This document shows, one piece after another, positions 10,669 to 22,592 of a stretch of DNA of 64,000 nt. Source of the DNA: Echinococcus granulosus. Lineage: Eukaryota; Platyhelminthes; Cestoda; Cyclophyllidea; Taeniidae. Position numbers and translations under genes: made by a program. Every line of letters begins with the position of its first letter. Position 1 is the stretch's first letter. The stretch lies in assembly GCF_000524195.1 (NCBI RefSeq), contig NW_020170409.1, positions 380,261 to 444,260 on the forward strand. Reading direction: 5' to 3'. The notes below the pieces were generated by a model. It saw only the letters and a program-made list of their open reading frames with translations, did no database searches and was not told where the DNA came from.

Positions 10669-13600
10669 TTCCTCCGATCGTCAGTTCTCCCGCCCTCGGT
10701 GTCTTTCTTACCACTGTTGTTGCCACTATCCAGCGCCTTGTGTTAATTATATATATACATATATGGGTGTTACTTATATTCCCTTCGTGACTTGATGACA
10801 AACGAAGAAAGCCGTTCTTCCACGGTATTACTTTTGCATGTTGTTTGAGGAGGGATAGAAGAAGCTATGCTATTCTGAAGGTGTTGCAATGCCAGGGATG
10901 GGGTGAGACACTACTGGCAACCAGTGTAGGGTTAGTGTGAAGAAATTATGCCTGATCGGAATACGCCACCTGGAAAGCGTTTGCGGTCGGCTCAGGGACC
11001 CAACGTGTTTGTAGTTAGTGTTCACTCTTGACGACATTAGGTGGTGGATGTATGAAAGCGTGAAATTGAGCTGATTAGGTGTCTGTGGTTGTTAAAGTAG
11101 TTGCAACTGACACTGTCGGTGCTCGTGCTCACTTCTCTACCTACCTCTATCTGCTGTATTCCTATCCATGTATCAATCCATCCATCTACCTGCCTATTTA
11201 TCAAGTTATGCATCTATCTATGACTCTGTTTGCCAGATCCAATGCCATGTAGGTGGGCATGGCCAGGTGCGTGTGTTGGAGTCATTAACAATGTCTACGC
11301 CTACTACCAAATATGGTTAGCAGTTGATCAAGAACCAATGCTATCCTGCCAGCTTTCATCGCGCCGGTTGTCTTGGTTGTGCAGTAGTGTAAGGTCCCGG
11401 GGGTTGAGCGGGGGCACAGCAGACAAACAAACTGCAGCTTTCCGCGTGCCTTCGTCCAGGCCATGGACGATAAGACTGGAAGCATGCTCGCTGAAGGTCG
11501 ATGGATGGAAATAAGCATTGCTGTCAGTCACTTTAAATGAATCAGCTTTACCCATTCAAAATCCTCGTTGCACTGTGGCTTCATTCGCGAGGTAAAAGGA
11601 CATAAATATGGGATTTGAATCGGATTATCACATTAAATGACCCAGCGGAAGTCGTTTTTCTTAGGCAAAAGTAAAGATCCTTTCTGGGAATAAATCATCA
11701 CTTGATATTGGTGGCAAGATTTCTGCTTGCAGCCTCTCCTAAGGCATCAACAAAACATCCTTACGTCCCGGCCTCCTCGTTTAAGTGGGGCTAAGTTGAT
11801 TACTGGTTCATTTACTCCCGTGGAGGTTGTAGTTGTTCAGCCTATTTGCCATGATTGCATTCACAATAATATAGTTGTCTCGCTTCTGCCTCAGAATGGG
11901 TTGCATCGGTGTTACAACCCCACCATGGTCTAGTTTTCTAACTACATTTGGGAATGCAATGATCCTGCAAAGTGAGTACGGATGGTCTGATGAGAGGCAT
12001 GAATACTCAATAGCACGTAATACGTGGCCCCAAAGAGATAATGAGGGCATAATGCTATGTAACTTTTTAGACCGACCCACAAATTGGTTGCCGTGCTGGT
12101 GGAAAGGAGTCACTTGCATTCAATCTCTGCTGCCAGTCTTCTAGCCCGTCTGTGAGCTCATAGTGAAGATACTTCCAGACTCACATGTCTGGTAATGCTT
12201 TCAGAGGTAGATCGTTTGCTGCGGTTGGGCACTCTTCAATGTAATCGTCGCCCCTCATTGGGTCAAGGAAAAGTGCTGTGTTGACGATTTTATCGTGAAT
12301 ATTTTTCCTTTTAAATTGTCTGCCTATGTGGCGATAGCCAGTCATCAGGAAAATACATTTAAGAACGGGGGCAACAAATGGAATACAGGACTTGCTATTC
12401 AAACTTCTTTGCAGGCTTCTTCAATACAAAGGCTATGTGATCTGTAGTTTATAAACAAGTGATGAAAAATACAGCTGACAAATTTATCAAGCGATCTTGC
12501 TCTACGAAGCCTACAGATGATACTGATATCTTGGCACCGTTCCAACTGCATTCCTGCTAAGGAACGACGTTCTGACATTTGTCAAATAACAGTTTGGGGC
12601 TTTTGAGGGAAGTAGGTTTGCATCATTTAAATTTTTTGTTATTTTCAAGCAAAATGCTGGTACTCAGACTAACTGCGACTAAGTTCAGGCAGAAATATTT
12701 TGCCATTGCCAACATGAGGCCCTTATAATTATCCGGCGGTTTGGAAAAGCTTCTCACTTCTTGGAGGCGTCATTTTCAAACATTTTCCTTACATTCTTGA
12801 CTAATGCAAAAAAGTGACATTAAGTTTACTCAAGCACTTTCCTACTCCTTTTATACACTAACAATGTAAATTTGGATTTAACTTTGCATTTATGGCAGCC
12901 CATTTCAGTCTGCATCTCTGTTGATTCTCGTCCGGCCGTGGAAGGCTGCAGACAAAGGCTGGAGACCATTTACGGGATAAACAAACGTCATTTTGATCAT
13001 TCTGATTGCGAAACCCGTGAGAAAGGCACAAACGATTTCATGAAATCAGTTAGAAATCACACCAGACAAAAGTCCATCGTATGCCTTGCTATGCATTATA
13101 GTTAATTTTTTAATAAGGTAATGAGGTTTATTCAGGTCTCTTTCATACAGCAACTTGAATCCATGAGATGGTATTTGGTAGGTAGGCTACCCAAATGCTT
13201 TTACTTACATTGCTTGAGTCCTCGTCTTCACACTCCAAGTGGATAAAACCCGTTTCATCCGCCAAGAATCTATTGGTCACCACCATCATCATCAGTCGAA
13301 TGCAACAAACAAAGCTGTCCATCCACTCACTGAAACTGTCGCCTGTACACTTGTTGAATTTCTCATTCATTTTCTTAGTCTGGACACTTACAAGCGAACA
13401 CAAATCAAGCTGCAACAGGTTCCAGCCCCAGCATCACATTCCGGCCCAGATTTTTTTCTATTTAGTCCAGCTATATTCAGTAATCATAGCATATCTACGG
13501 GGGAAGTGTTAGTTTGGCCGGCAATGAAAACTATTGCATTAGTTTTGTACCAGAGCTCGTCTATCATTGTGTACTTTACCTGACCAGTCGTCCTCCCCAC

Positions 13601-15299
13601 CATTTACCCCGTGTCCAAGATTTCACGCCACATGACCCAGTTTTACGCTTGAAATTTTACGAGTGTGAGTGGTTTATGTTCCGCCATCAAAAGTTCACTT
13701 TCACTCAGCATATGGGCGCAGAAGGGGAGGAGAGGGGGACGCGAGCCTGATTATGCATTCACCGGCGCGCTACTGGCGATTGGATCACATGATTCAACTC
13801 CACCCAAGCGAGTAGACCACGCTTTTTCAGAAGGCGACTAGTAAAAATGGTGTCCTTTCGTCTACGTTCGAATAGCGATTTCGGGAAATAAGAATCGAGT
13901 AAAGTTGTAGCCAATAAATGGTAGACCCAAACAGCATGTGGACTTCGTGTCATTGTTTGTCGTTTCGTTCAATGAGAGTCACTAAAGTAAAGTAACGGCA
14001 ACTGCATTGTCCTTTTTTAGGAGGCCACAGCAAAGTGCCAGCGGCTGTTTGGTCACCTCCCAATAGCCTGAGCTGGGCGTGTGAGTCACCCGCCCTTGCA
14101 CTCGTGGAGCTGGATCGATATTCGACCGGAAATCGATCGATGGCGGTAAAGTTTGATTATCCACGCGCTCAGGCGCGGTTTATCACTTCAGCTGTAAACC
14201 TTAACTATTTTCACGAAAATATTCGTATTTCCCGCTTTCTTTTGCTTATATCGTTAAGACTGTTTTAAAAGACTGTTTACTTACAGATAAATCTTAAAAC
14301 CTTCCCTCTTAGTTTGGAAATTGTTATGTACACGCATTATACTCTACTGGCATAATAAATATGAGTTTTTGGAATCCGAGGATGTGTCAACAACTAGATC
14401 GCTAATTCAGGCTGAAATAGATTTCAGAAATAAACACCATGCTATATAATGACAGCAGTGCTGGTCAAAGTTCAACTTGAACTCTCGTGTGTCATATTCA
14501 CCAGATCCTTAACTAGCTATTCATCAAGATGCTGGACTGCCTTTTCTGGGTTGAGAGAAGCAAAGGATTCGGCTTAAACCAGTCCTTGAAAAGAGGTCGC
14601 TTAATGGAATTACGCCATCTCCTCTTCATTCCTCGTCTTTGGAGCCAAGGACGCCAAACTGCGTCAAGAGATTTAATGGACATTGCACAATTTCTACAGC
14701 AATCACCGAATCCGAGATCAAGATCGTGCGTTTTGCACGCAATGACTGAAGATGAGTTCAAAAAAACTATGCCTTGAAAACGTATTGTCGTCTTGATGCC
14801 GCACTGATTGGGCGATGTTTGAAGACCCAATTCCTGCGGCATTGGCGGTGGATCGAGTAAAATGCCTGCCTGACTGCCAGATGTTTCTCCATAACAAATG
14901 GAACGGAGGCAGATGGAACCATTTGCGTCATTGAAAAGGAACTGAATGGACGAAATTTATCCTATCCTCCCACTACCTTATTACCCGTCGAAAAGTAGAC
15001 CAGATGACGCCAGTTAATCGTCATTCAGGCGCCGAAACGAAAGGCCTTCATTGTTTAACGAAAATGTTATGCCGACCACGTGCTCAAATGTCTATACACT
15101 ACAGGAATTCACGGATTTTGCTAAGGCACCTCAAGGAATGCAAATTAATACACTAGATAAGGGCAGAAAAATGGAGAGAGGTTCACTGGGAGCTCGGGAT
15201 TCCATGTAGCGAACATCAAAACAGCCTTTAAAGTGAAATTACACGCAAATGCACACCAGAAGGCAATTAAATTAAGCGGTAAAGAGTCCACAATAAAAG

Positions 15300-15346
15300 A
15301 AGTTGAAACAGTGGTATCACTGAGGGATTCTTTACTGTTTCAACTT
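15300..15346. repeat. perfect 13-bp inverted repeat with 21-nt loop
   Basis: AAGTTGAAACAGT at 15300-15312 pairs perfectly with ACTGTTTCAACTT at 15334-15346. The loop contains a small palindrome (GTGGTATCAC overlapping its left side). It lies inside an 88-codon open frame (15233-15499) that I do not recognise. It could form a hairpin in RNA or be the remnant of a small inverted-repeat element. Confidence 0.6.
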
Positions 15347-18300
15347 AAATCCGACGCAAACTCAGCCAGCGAGGTCATAATGAGCGCATTTTCGGATGCG
15401 ATTTTTCACCGGCATTTGGTCAATAGACGTACGGTCTTGGACCCATTAACCCAGCAGGGTTGGAAAATCGGTGCGCATTTCGAACCGAACGTTTACTGAT
15501 GCAGTTGACAATGGGCTCAGTTTGCCAGTCTCTAACGACTTTCATTCTTTTCTATAACTCTTAATGCCGTTAGGATCTGGCATCTGGCGATGGCCACGGA
15601 TTAATCATTAGTACTCTTTCAATTTAATGTCGTACAAGAAGTGAAGCGCCGGCTACCTCTGCAGGCCCTAGGGGGCACATGAGAGAGTATCCTGAAAAGT
15701 TCACAAAACCGTAAACCAAAAAGAAGGAACGCTCTCCTCACACGGTAGTACTGTGCCTTGTTCTTATGCCTAAGGGTGAGCGCGTTAGCATTCAGAATGA
15801 TGAGACTACGAGAGGGAGTACACTTCTAGTCACATACTGGCTGCGGTCCATTGTCACCGATTTTCACACGCATCCAAATTTACACTTACTTTTCCAATTA
15901 CATATCGACTATTGTATTCACACCCTAACAATCAACCGTATAGTTAACAAATCAATGCTTTACTACCTGCTGACCTCACGATGACCTCGCCACTTGGACC
16001 TGATGCATGTGAGTGGAAAATGATTAGACCCCATGGGTAAACATAACAAGCACTGACATAAAAGCGCTAAGAGCTTATTTTCACCTAGCTTCCTTCCCTT
16101 CTCGATTTCAAAAAATGTGGTGCTAAGCCGTTGGCACCTACTATGGTTCTTCCTTTGGACTGCGATTAGATTCAGGCGCCAGAAGATGCTTGTTAGCCAA
16201 TGTTACTGGGTCGGTTAACATTTATTGTCTATATTGTTTCAAAGAATCGCAAAAACTTGGTTTTAACTACCACAGCTTATTTCTGCCTAGTAAAGTAAGT
16301 TGTTGTGGAAGAACCACAAATTCGACTTGGAAAGGGACTGCGGAGATTAAATAGAGAGACCAAAGCCTGCAATACTTCTTGCTCAAATGGCACCGACCAG
16401 TTATTGTCCCATTCAGGTATGTTGGTATCAGTTCATTTCACGGAGAACTCAAACTGCATGACCTGATGCAGTTGAGGAGCAGTGAACGGAAGTATGGTGT
16501 GCAGTCATACTTGTTCGAACGCTCTCCACCGGCCACCTCAACGGAGACGCACAAATAAGGTGAGAGGCGGTGAATAGGGAAATCACCCGCCTACTTTTCA
16601 GTCTCTCGCCATTTTTACACTACGTTGCTAGCACAGCACCATTTTCTCCACCGACACCACCAGTCTCTCAATCCTCCCGTATTCACGTAGTACGGCATGG
16701 CGAGTTCAGGAGCGTATGATTTACGTGCTGTAGATTTGTATTACTAGGCATTCAAATCGGTCTTCTGGCTCTCTTTGGTACTTTCATCATTTTGATTTTT
16801 AACGCGTTCATATACCCCATTTTCGTTTGAGGGATCACTTCTTCCTATTCTTGACATTCACTTGTGCTAACTTTAGCTATTCAAGACAGTAAGACGCCTT
16901 TTGAGTGATTTTTCAACCTGGAAGTTCGAATGACGGCCCCCCCCCCCTCCTCCCTCCTAATGCCATAGGGAATTTGTTTTGGAAAGGGAAGATATCATCA
17001 GCGTAACGGTTAATAAGAAATTGTGGGCTGAAACTCAAAGTGAGCCCCACCGCCCTTCGTCCTCATGAAATATGGAACAGAATGTCAGCTGAAGAAGACT
17101 TGTTGCAAGCAACAGTGTGTTGTCTTGCACTTAGGAAGTATTTGTTTTCTTACCCAACGAACAAAATTTGCATTTCTTTTCAAACAGTTAATCCAACTGT
17201 AGACATGGCCAGCTAAATCATTTCCTCCTTTACCACATTCTAATTTGAAGGCGTAAAAGCGACGATGCCACATGCGGTATTGCTTTTAAATTGCTAAGTG
17301 TAGACGAATTTATTTCAAATTAAGGTAAAGCAACTAATTCCTCATTATTAAATAAGGCCTACAGGCTCAAAGTTTGGTGGGTGTAGTGTCTTTGAGGATT
17401 TTTAAACCCGAAGAGTTCGATTTCGGCTTTTTCATGCATGTGGGGAAGAGCTGGAGGACCAGTGACACGGGCGGTTCGAGCAAAGCTGCATGTCCTAGCA
17501 AGGACTTCAACCGGATCCCAGAGGACTGGAAAGGCCTGCTTAATCACATCCGCAATTTGAAAAAATCATTCCACTACACAACAAAAGTTGTAACGCGCCT
17601 CCATTTGAGCCATTGATCATCGTTGGGAAAGCATTCCTCTAGATTTGACGCAGATAGTCACTGACGGAGATAGAAGGAGAGTTTGTCAAATTTGTGGCAT
17701 ATGGTAGCAAGTACCCAACTCTGTAACACATTATGTCCGGAATACTCGGCTCTCGTCTATCATGAATACGTGCATCCACGAGCACATGGACGGTTACAAA
17801 ACTGATATCAAGACAAACATGTCCAAACTGAATCGTCGTAATAATAATCATTTCCTCATGATTTCGACTTTCATTTGGACCACAGCCAGCCCTTTTACAC
17901 GCCCAAAAATGTCACATCCGTAAGCACCTTCAAGGGCTTGATTTATTTACATTGCTAGTTATCACTGATTAGGGTGGAGATCTGCCTTGTCTAGTTGGCA
18001 TGGGTAAGGTCTGGCACCAGAAGTGGAAGTGAATGACCTTTAGCGTAATGGCGCGCGTCCGAAACCGTTCCCTGTGGAAGTGCCAAGTGACGCAAAGGGA
18101 TGCCGCCTTTGTGTGGACGAACGATTAATTTAGAAATGCAACTTAGAGGAACAAAGTACATCATTGAGAAAATTAACTTTCTTCTCTATCCGATGCTAGT
18201 CCATTATGCAAGCTAGGGTTCTGCTAGGGGAAAAGGTGAATTTTCGTCAACTGTCGATCCAGACTACCAAGGCAAATCGTCTGGTTATTTCCTTTTAAAC

Positions 18301-18644
18301 GCTAGGTCATTGAAAATGAGCGCAGGTGCAAAGTTGTGTTTATTTCGAAAAAAATAACCCAAAAGTGCATTATGCTATAACTTCAAATTATCCTTTCAGC
18401 AATGCCGTAAACAACCGCTTCAAGTTATTCGAAAAGTAAACATTTCAGTGTGTTTAGTAGGAGTCACTTGATTTGACCAAGTACACTACGGAATAGGAAT
18501 CAGAAGAATTCAAGCCCTTTCAGACGCCGGCAAAATGAGAACGCGATTGGCTTAAAATTTTAGTTAGAAATAATCTTCACTCGGTGGGTAAACAAGGCGT
18601 CGCTATTGGTTTCGACTGCGTACACGCTGCATAGGCATTGCAGA

Positions 18645-19139
18645 CTAGTCCCATTCAAAGACAATGGGCACACGAGCCACGTTCGCCACAGAACTTTGCA
18701 TAGTTTCTAGCACTGCCTTCAAAATCGTCACGTTCTTTGCGGTACAGAGAACGCGAGGCTCAGAAACTCCAACCAAATCCACGGCACAGAATAGCATTAG
18801 TAGTATCGTCTTCGTTCCTGTCTCGGAGTTACGAATTTTAGGAAGACCTGCAACTGCAGACGCAGTCCCTTCAGCCTGTGTGCTTTCGGTCACCACCCTC
18901 GTGTCATGGCGTCTTACCCGTGTAAGGTTGAAATAAACCTGCTTCCTACTGGTGTACCTTATTACTTCCTCGGGGCAGTATAATACTGACCACACTTGAT
19001 TCCCATCGCGAGCCATGCAGCCACAGTGTCCAAGTCCTTCTGCACATTCATGAAGGATTCTGCTTCTGTAGTTATTCCTGTTGTAACGATAGGGTTTTTT
19101 ATGCTCACCAATGCTGTTTGCCCTGACGAACACCTCCAT
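18645..19139 (-). CDS. orphan ORF, 164 codons, unknown
   Basis: It has a true ATG start and TAG stop and is the longest open frame in the 10-kb gap between rabaptin and the SOCS-box gene. The first half is hydrophilic and holds four cysteines in a short stretch (HECAEGLGHCGCMARD and a later YC). The second half has a hydrophobic run (ILLMLFCAVDLVGV). I recognise no family. The plus strand is also open across much of it, which is common in chance GC-richer stretches. It may be a single-exon gene, a decayed mobile-element fragment or chance. Confidence 0.18.
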   Translation of the reverse strand: MEVFVRANSIGEHKKPYRYNRNNYRSRILHECAEGLGHCGCMARDGNQVWSVLYCPEEVIRYTSRKQVYFNLTRVRRHDTRVVTESTQAEGTASAVAGLPKIRNSETGTKTILLMLFCAVDLVGVSEPRVLCTAKNVTILKAVLETMQSSVANVARVPIVFEWD

Positions 19140-20474
19140 ACACTTTTATTTCTACGAAATCCTGGTGTTATTGGGTTTCGTTTATGTTATTTCTGCCAAC
19201 GACCCACCACCCCCTCCCCGTACACCGATGACACCTAAAAGGAGTCTGGGCACTTCACTGCAACCATCCTGAGTGCTGCATGTACTGGCATAAAAATAAC
19301 TCACGGAGAAGTAGGAGCTACGCGAAATCACAGAGAAGGCGATTTCCACTGAATACCTGATCTGCTCGATTATGCATGCATCGCTCACCTGCATAAATGC
19401 GGAAATGCCTGACGTCGCCTGTCACCACTTCTGGCCTTGAGGTGGAAGTCAATTCAGTGTCTGAGATTGGGCATTTTCGGAGCCTAAATCAGCAGGCCTG
19501 CAACAAGTAACTAAGGGAACAACAGGTTCGAATAAGCCTTCTGGCGGATTTTCCAAGTCTCATTACTGAATGCTTTCAAAATGACCAAAAACGGCTCCAT
19601 AGTATTTGATTAGGAATTTCAAGTCTCTTGAACTTTGACTAAGAGTAAATGGTTTAAGCAAACTGCAATGGGTCTTCAAAGCGTTAAATTTTACCACTTG
19701 GATTTTTTATGGACTTCCAAATGAGATCCACAACCGATAAGTGCGTGGAATTCCCTGCTGCTGCTTCTGAGGTATTTTAGCACCGCAAAATCAAAGACAT
19801 GAAATTTAAACCGCATTAAGTAGCGTCAAATCTAGCATTGTTGATAATGCATGTAAAATTTACTACGATAAAGTTGGCATTTGGCCGACTGAACAAAAAA
19901 CGCCGCAGCTAATATTACTTCAAATATGAACCCAACACCGCCCTGAATGTAACGAAGTGTTAAAATTGACCCGGCGAGTAAGATGCAGCTCCACCCTTGC
20001 AGTCAAGTAGCACCACATCCACGTCACGCAAATCGTACAAGAGTGGATGCAGGATGTCGTAAGGCTTCTGAGCAAATTGCCTCAAAGCGACAGACACGAA
20101 AGTGTAGTTTGGTGTTTTGTTGGAGGAATTCGAAAAATTTGCGCCAACACACAGCACGTAGAGATGGAGCCGAGAAAAGGTGGACAAGCAATAACAGCGT
20201 AACTTTGAGTTTAACCCTTTAACTCCCAAGTAACAAACGTGTCGGAGTAAAATATTTTCGGAAATGTCATTATTTGTAGTGATCAGAAACAATTGTTCCA
20301 CTGCCAACTCAGAAACGAGCTCTTGGTTTATAACGAACCGAAACTGATTGCACGGAAACTAGTACATCGAGTGGAGGTCATTGCCCCGTGACCCAAATAT
20401 AAAACAAGAAAAGGACACAAACATCCAACCAAATAGCCCTCCTCACGAGACTCGTGCTAACATATTCATTAACC

Positions 20475-20480
20475 TTTATT
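20475..20480 (-). terminator. possible poly(A) signal of the SOCS-box gene
   Basis: TTTATT on the plus strand is AATAAA on the minus strand, about 245 nt downstream of the stop codon at 20723-20725. This is a plausible 3' UTR length. No cDNA support is available here. Confidence 0.35.
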
Positions 20481-20640
20481 TTGTCATAAAAGAAAGCAAG
20501 AGTAAATACACCCGATACGTATTTGCAAAAATAATCGTGACTATTACCACAAAAATTAACGCAAACACAGCAAGACAGGGGGATACATCGCCTTCAAAAT
20601 CGAAGGTGTCTGCGTCGAAGTATAAAAAACTACCGACCAT

Positions 20641-20656
20641 ACACACACACACACAC
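20641..20656. repeat. (AC)8 microsatellite in the 3' flank of the SOCS-box gene
   Basis: Eight perfect AC units, about 70 nt downstream of the stop codon on the minus strand, so probably (GT)n in the 3' UTR. Confidence 0.8.
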
Positions 20657-20722
20657 CTATGTACAGATTCAAACACGTAGAAAAAAATCCAAAGGATGCG
20701 GACACGAAGCTGGAAAAAATAA

Positions 20723-22303
20723 TCATCGCACGGACAACTGTAGTCGCTGGGTGACCTTTAGCAGGGGCGCAGAGCTGGGTCGGGGCCCACGCACCACCGC
20801 AGTCATCGAGCGCTGGATGCGGAGCACGGGACCCGTCATTGGCTGCAGTCGGTTAGTGCGTGGACACGCAGAAGCGCGTCGTTTCACTGTTCCGCATCTC
20901 ACCGGTGATTCGAGTTCGATTGCCTCGGTAAAAAATGGAGGGAGAGGCAGAGAAGGATGTGGTTGCTCGACTGTGGGTGGCGATGGCGGCTGCAGCGGCG
21001 GTAGCGAAGAGCTTAGCTTATCACCTAGCCCATCCAGTTCCTCAAACGAGGCGACGGTCAACTTGCCAGTGGCCACTGCAACAATGAACGGCGACGTTCT
21101 AATCCACGCCATATGTTCGGGGCCCACTAAAGCGAGAAAAGTGGCGAGGTTTTGCGGTAGTCCTAAACTCGCCACCTTCGCCTTGAAGCTCCTGCCACCC
21201 AAAAGTCCACGAATCCGGTTTCGAGCAAGGAGTCCAAGAGTGGGAGGCGAACGGAACAGGCTATCACTTTCCCTGATTATACTCGCAACGCGCGCGGTAA
21301 AGACATTCTGCTGATCAGCATAGCGTCGAATGTAGGTCTTTCGAAGTCGTAAGTTGTTCATGCAGTCTTGAAGATCGATAGAGGTAGGGAATGAGTGTCT
21401 CCAGACGAGAAGGTTGATAAAGAGGAGAGCAGCGGAGCGCAGGAGAGGGGGGACAGGTCGATTCGCTTCGATGACTTTAGGGAGACGTGGATGGGCGAGG
21501 AGGCAGATAAGGATTCCAAACCAATTTGTGTTGGGACTGACGTACTCCATAAACTCAAACTCCGAGAACCCGTTCTCAATGAGATGCTGAAGCACTTTTA
21601 ACTCCACGAAAGCATCAGCTCTTTTGGGGATGTCGGGAAGTATGCTATCACTTGCGTCGAAGTAGTGACACATGTACCGATCGAAAGAACTGGCCAGGGA
21701 GTTGAAAACAATGATGGAATCGATACGGTGAACATCCACCCCATGGGAGAGAAGTTCATTAGCGTGGGAGAGGAGTGGTTCGAGAGGATTTTCCTGAAAA
21801 TCAGACCCCAGAAGCAAAGGAGTATCCTGAAACTCACCAATACGTTCGTAAACACTTGCGAAGAAGTAATCCAGAATGGATTGGTAAGTATATTGACCCC
21901 TGGTCCATAGACGCCTATATGGAGAGTTGTTGGGACGGAGCTGGTTACGACAAAAGCATGTCCATCGACGGCAAAGTTGAGGACGATTAATATCATAACC
22001 ATAGTGAGAGAGGAGAGGAAGCAGATGCCACTGACGGCACTCGACGGCCCAAATGGCAGGTGAGCATTCCTGAAAAAAGGTGCCGAGCAATTTGTTTGGA
22101 TGTCCACGTCGCACTGTAAGTAGAATGGGAGAAGTCTGGAGGTATTGTAGACACCGCTCCAACTCCTCCGAGTCTCCCTGTGCAATAGCATGGAATAGAC
22201 TCACTTCCCCGGTGCACCGACTGGTGCAGCCGAGACAAGTAAGCCACTGCCATCTTCGTCTTCTGTTACTGCCACACTCAGTGCTGGAGGATCTGTGTGG
22301 CAT
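20723..22303 (-). CDS. ankyrin-like and SOCS-box protein, intronless
   Basis: 526 codons from the first ATG (22301-22303) to TGA (20723-20725) without an intron. The frame stays open 8 codons further 5' but only from a TTG, and a stop lies shortly upstream. Seen (residues from the ATG): a basic Ser/Arg-rich start; ankyrin-like helix pairs at about 35-62 (SLFHAIAQGDSEELERCL) and 81-107 (SPAIWAVECRQWHLLPLL); a further helical region; a SOCS box at about 353-392, with a BC-box-like segment (PPTLGLLARNRIRGLL) and a Cul-box-like segment (LGLPQNLATFLAL); and a Ser/Pro-rich tail of about 130 residues. Known: ASB proteins recruit Elongin B/C and Cullin 5 through the SOCS box to ubiquitinate a client bound by the ankyrin part. 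Odd: the cysteine normal in the BC box is Ala, and the ankyrin consensus is weak. The client is unknown. Confidence 0.7.
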   Translation of the reverse strand: MPHRSSSTECGSNRRRRWQWLTCLGCTSRCTGEVSLFHAIAQGDSEELERCLQYLQTSPILLTVRRGHPNKLLGTFFQECSPAIWAVECRQWHLLPLLSHYGYDINRPQLCRRWTCFCRNQLRPNNSPYRRLWTRGQYTYQSILDYFFASVYERIGEFQDTPLLLGSDFQENPLEPLLSHANELLSHGVDVHRIDSIIVFNSLASSFDRYMCHYFDASDSILPDIPKRADAFVELKVLQHLIENGFSEFEFMEYVSPNTNWFGILICLLAHPRLPKVIEANRPVPPLLRSAALLFINLLVWRHSFPTSIDLQDCMNNLRLRKTYIRRYADQQNVFTARVASIIRESDSLFRSPPTLGLLARNRIRGLLGGRSFKAKVASLGLPQNLATFLALVGPEHMAWIRTSPFIVAVATGKLTVASFEELDGLGDKLSSSLPPLQPPSPPTVEQPHPSLPLPPFFTEAIELESPVRCGTVKRRASACPRTNRLQPMTGPVLRIQRSMTAVVRGPRPSSAPLLKVTQRLQLSVR

Positions 22304-22485
22304 TGATAAGTGAGGGTCGTTAAGCAATCTCCCAAACGCTTGCTATTGCCTGTGCGTGTATGCTTAATCCTCGGCTTGGCCGACTCGCGTACGTATGCCA
22401 CCGCGCCTGTGCTGCACACGTAAAAAAATAGGCGACCTTGTGTTCACGCACGTACGCACACATACACACACACCAACCACAAGAA

Positions 22486-22592
22486 CCAATGGGAGTGGAA
22501 GGTTGGAGGGATTGTGAACCAATCAGCGTGGCGAATTGGAGGACTAGTAGCGCAAATAGGAGACGAATCAATGTGGCCGCGTGCATGCACGC
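22486..22592 (-). promoter_or_regulatory. putative promoter elements of the SOCS-box gene
   Basis: Two CCAAT boxes on the plus strand (22486-22490 and 22519-22523, the second in the strong NF-Y context CCAATCAGCG) and a perfect 14-bp palindrome GCGTGCATGCACGC at 22579-22592, all within 180-290 nt upstream of the ATG of the minus-strand gene. The stretch is richer in CG than its flanks. NF-Y sites work in either orientation. The transcription start itself is not visible. Confidence 0.4.

Larger units (their letters stand above)
10669..20722. other. 10-kb intergenic region, no supported gene
   Basis: Contains the rabaptin 3' untranslated region (no AATAAA close to the stop; an ATATATATACATATAT run lies at about 10748-10764), scattered short open frames on both strands with no recognisable product, a C run at about 16937-16949, a 13-bp inverted repeat at 15300-15346 and one orphan ORF at 18645-19139. 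I see no RNA gene or transposon with clear ends. Confidence 0.6.

Noticed and set aside
18030..18110. tRNA-like A box (TTTAGCGTAATGGCGCGCGTC)-type sequence
   Set aside because: No B box (GGTTCGANNCC) at the right distance and no acceptor stem, so neither a tRNA nor a supported tRNA-derived SINE.
20751..21314. 187-codon plus-strand open frame
   Set aside because: Antisense shadow of the SOCS-box gene. The minus frame has recognisable domains and this one does not.
21598..22191. 197-codon minus-strand open frame
   Set aside because: Same strand as the SOCS-box gene but in a different frame inside its coding sequence, with no domain.
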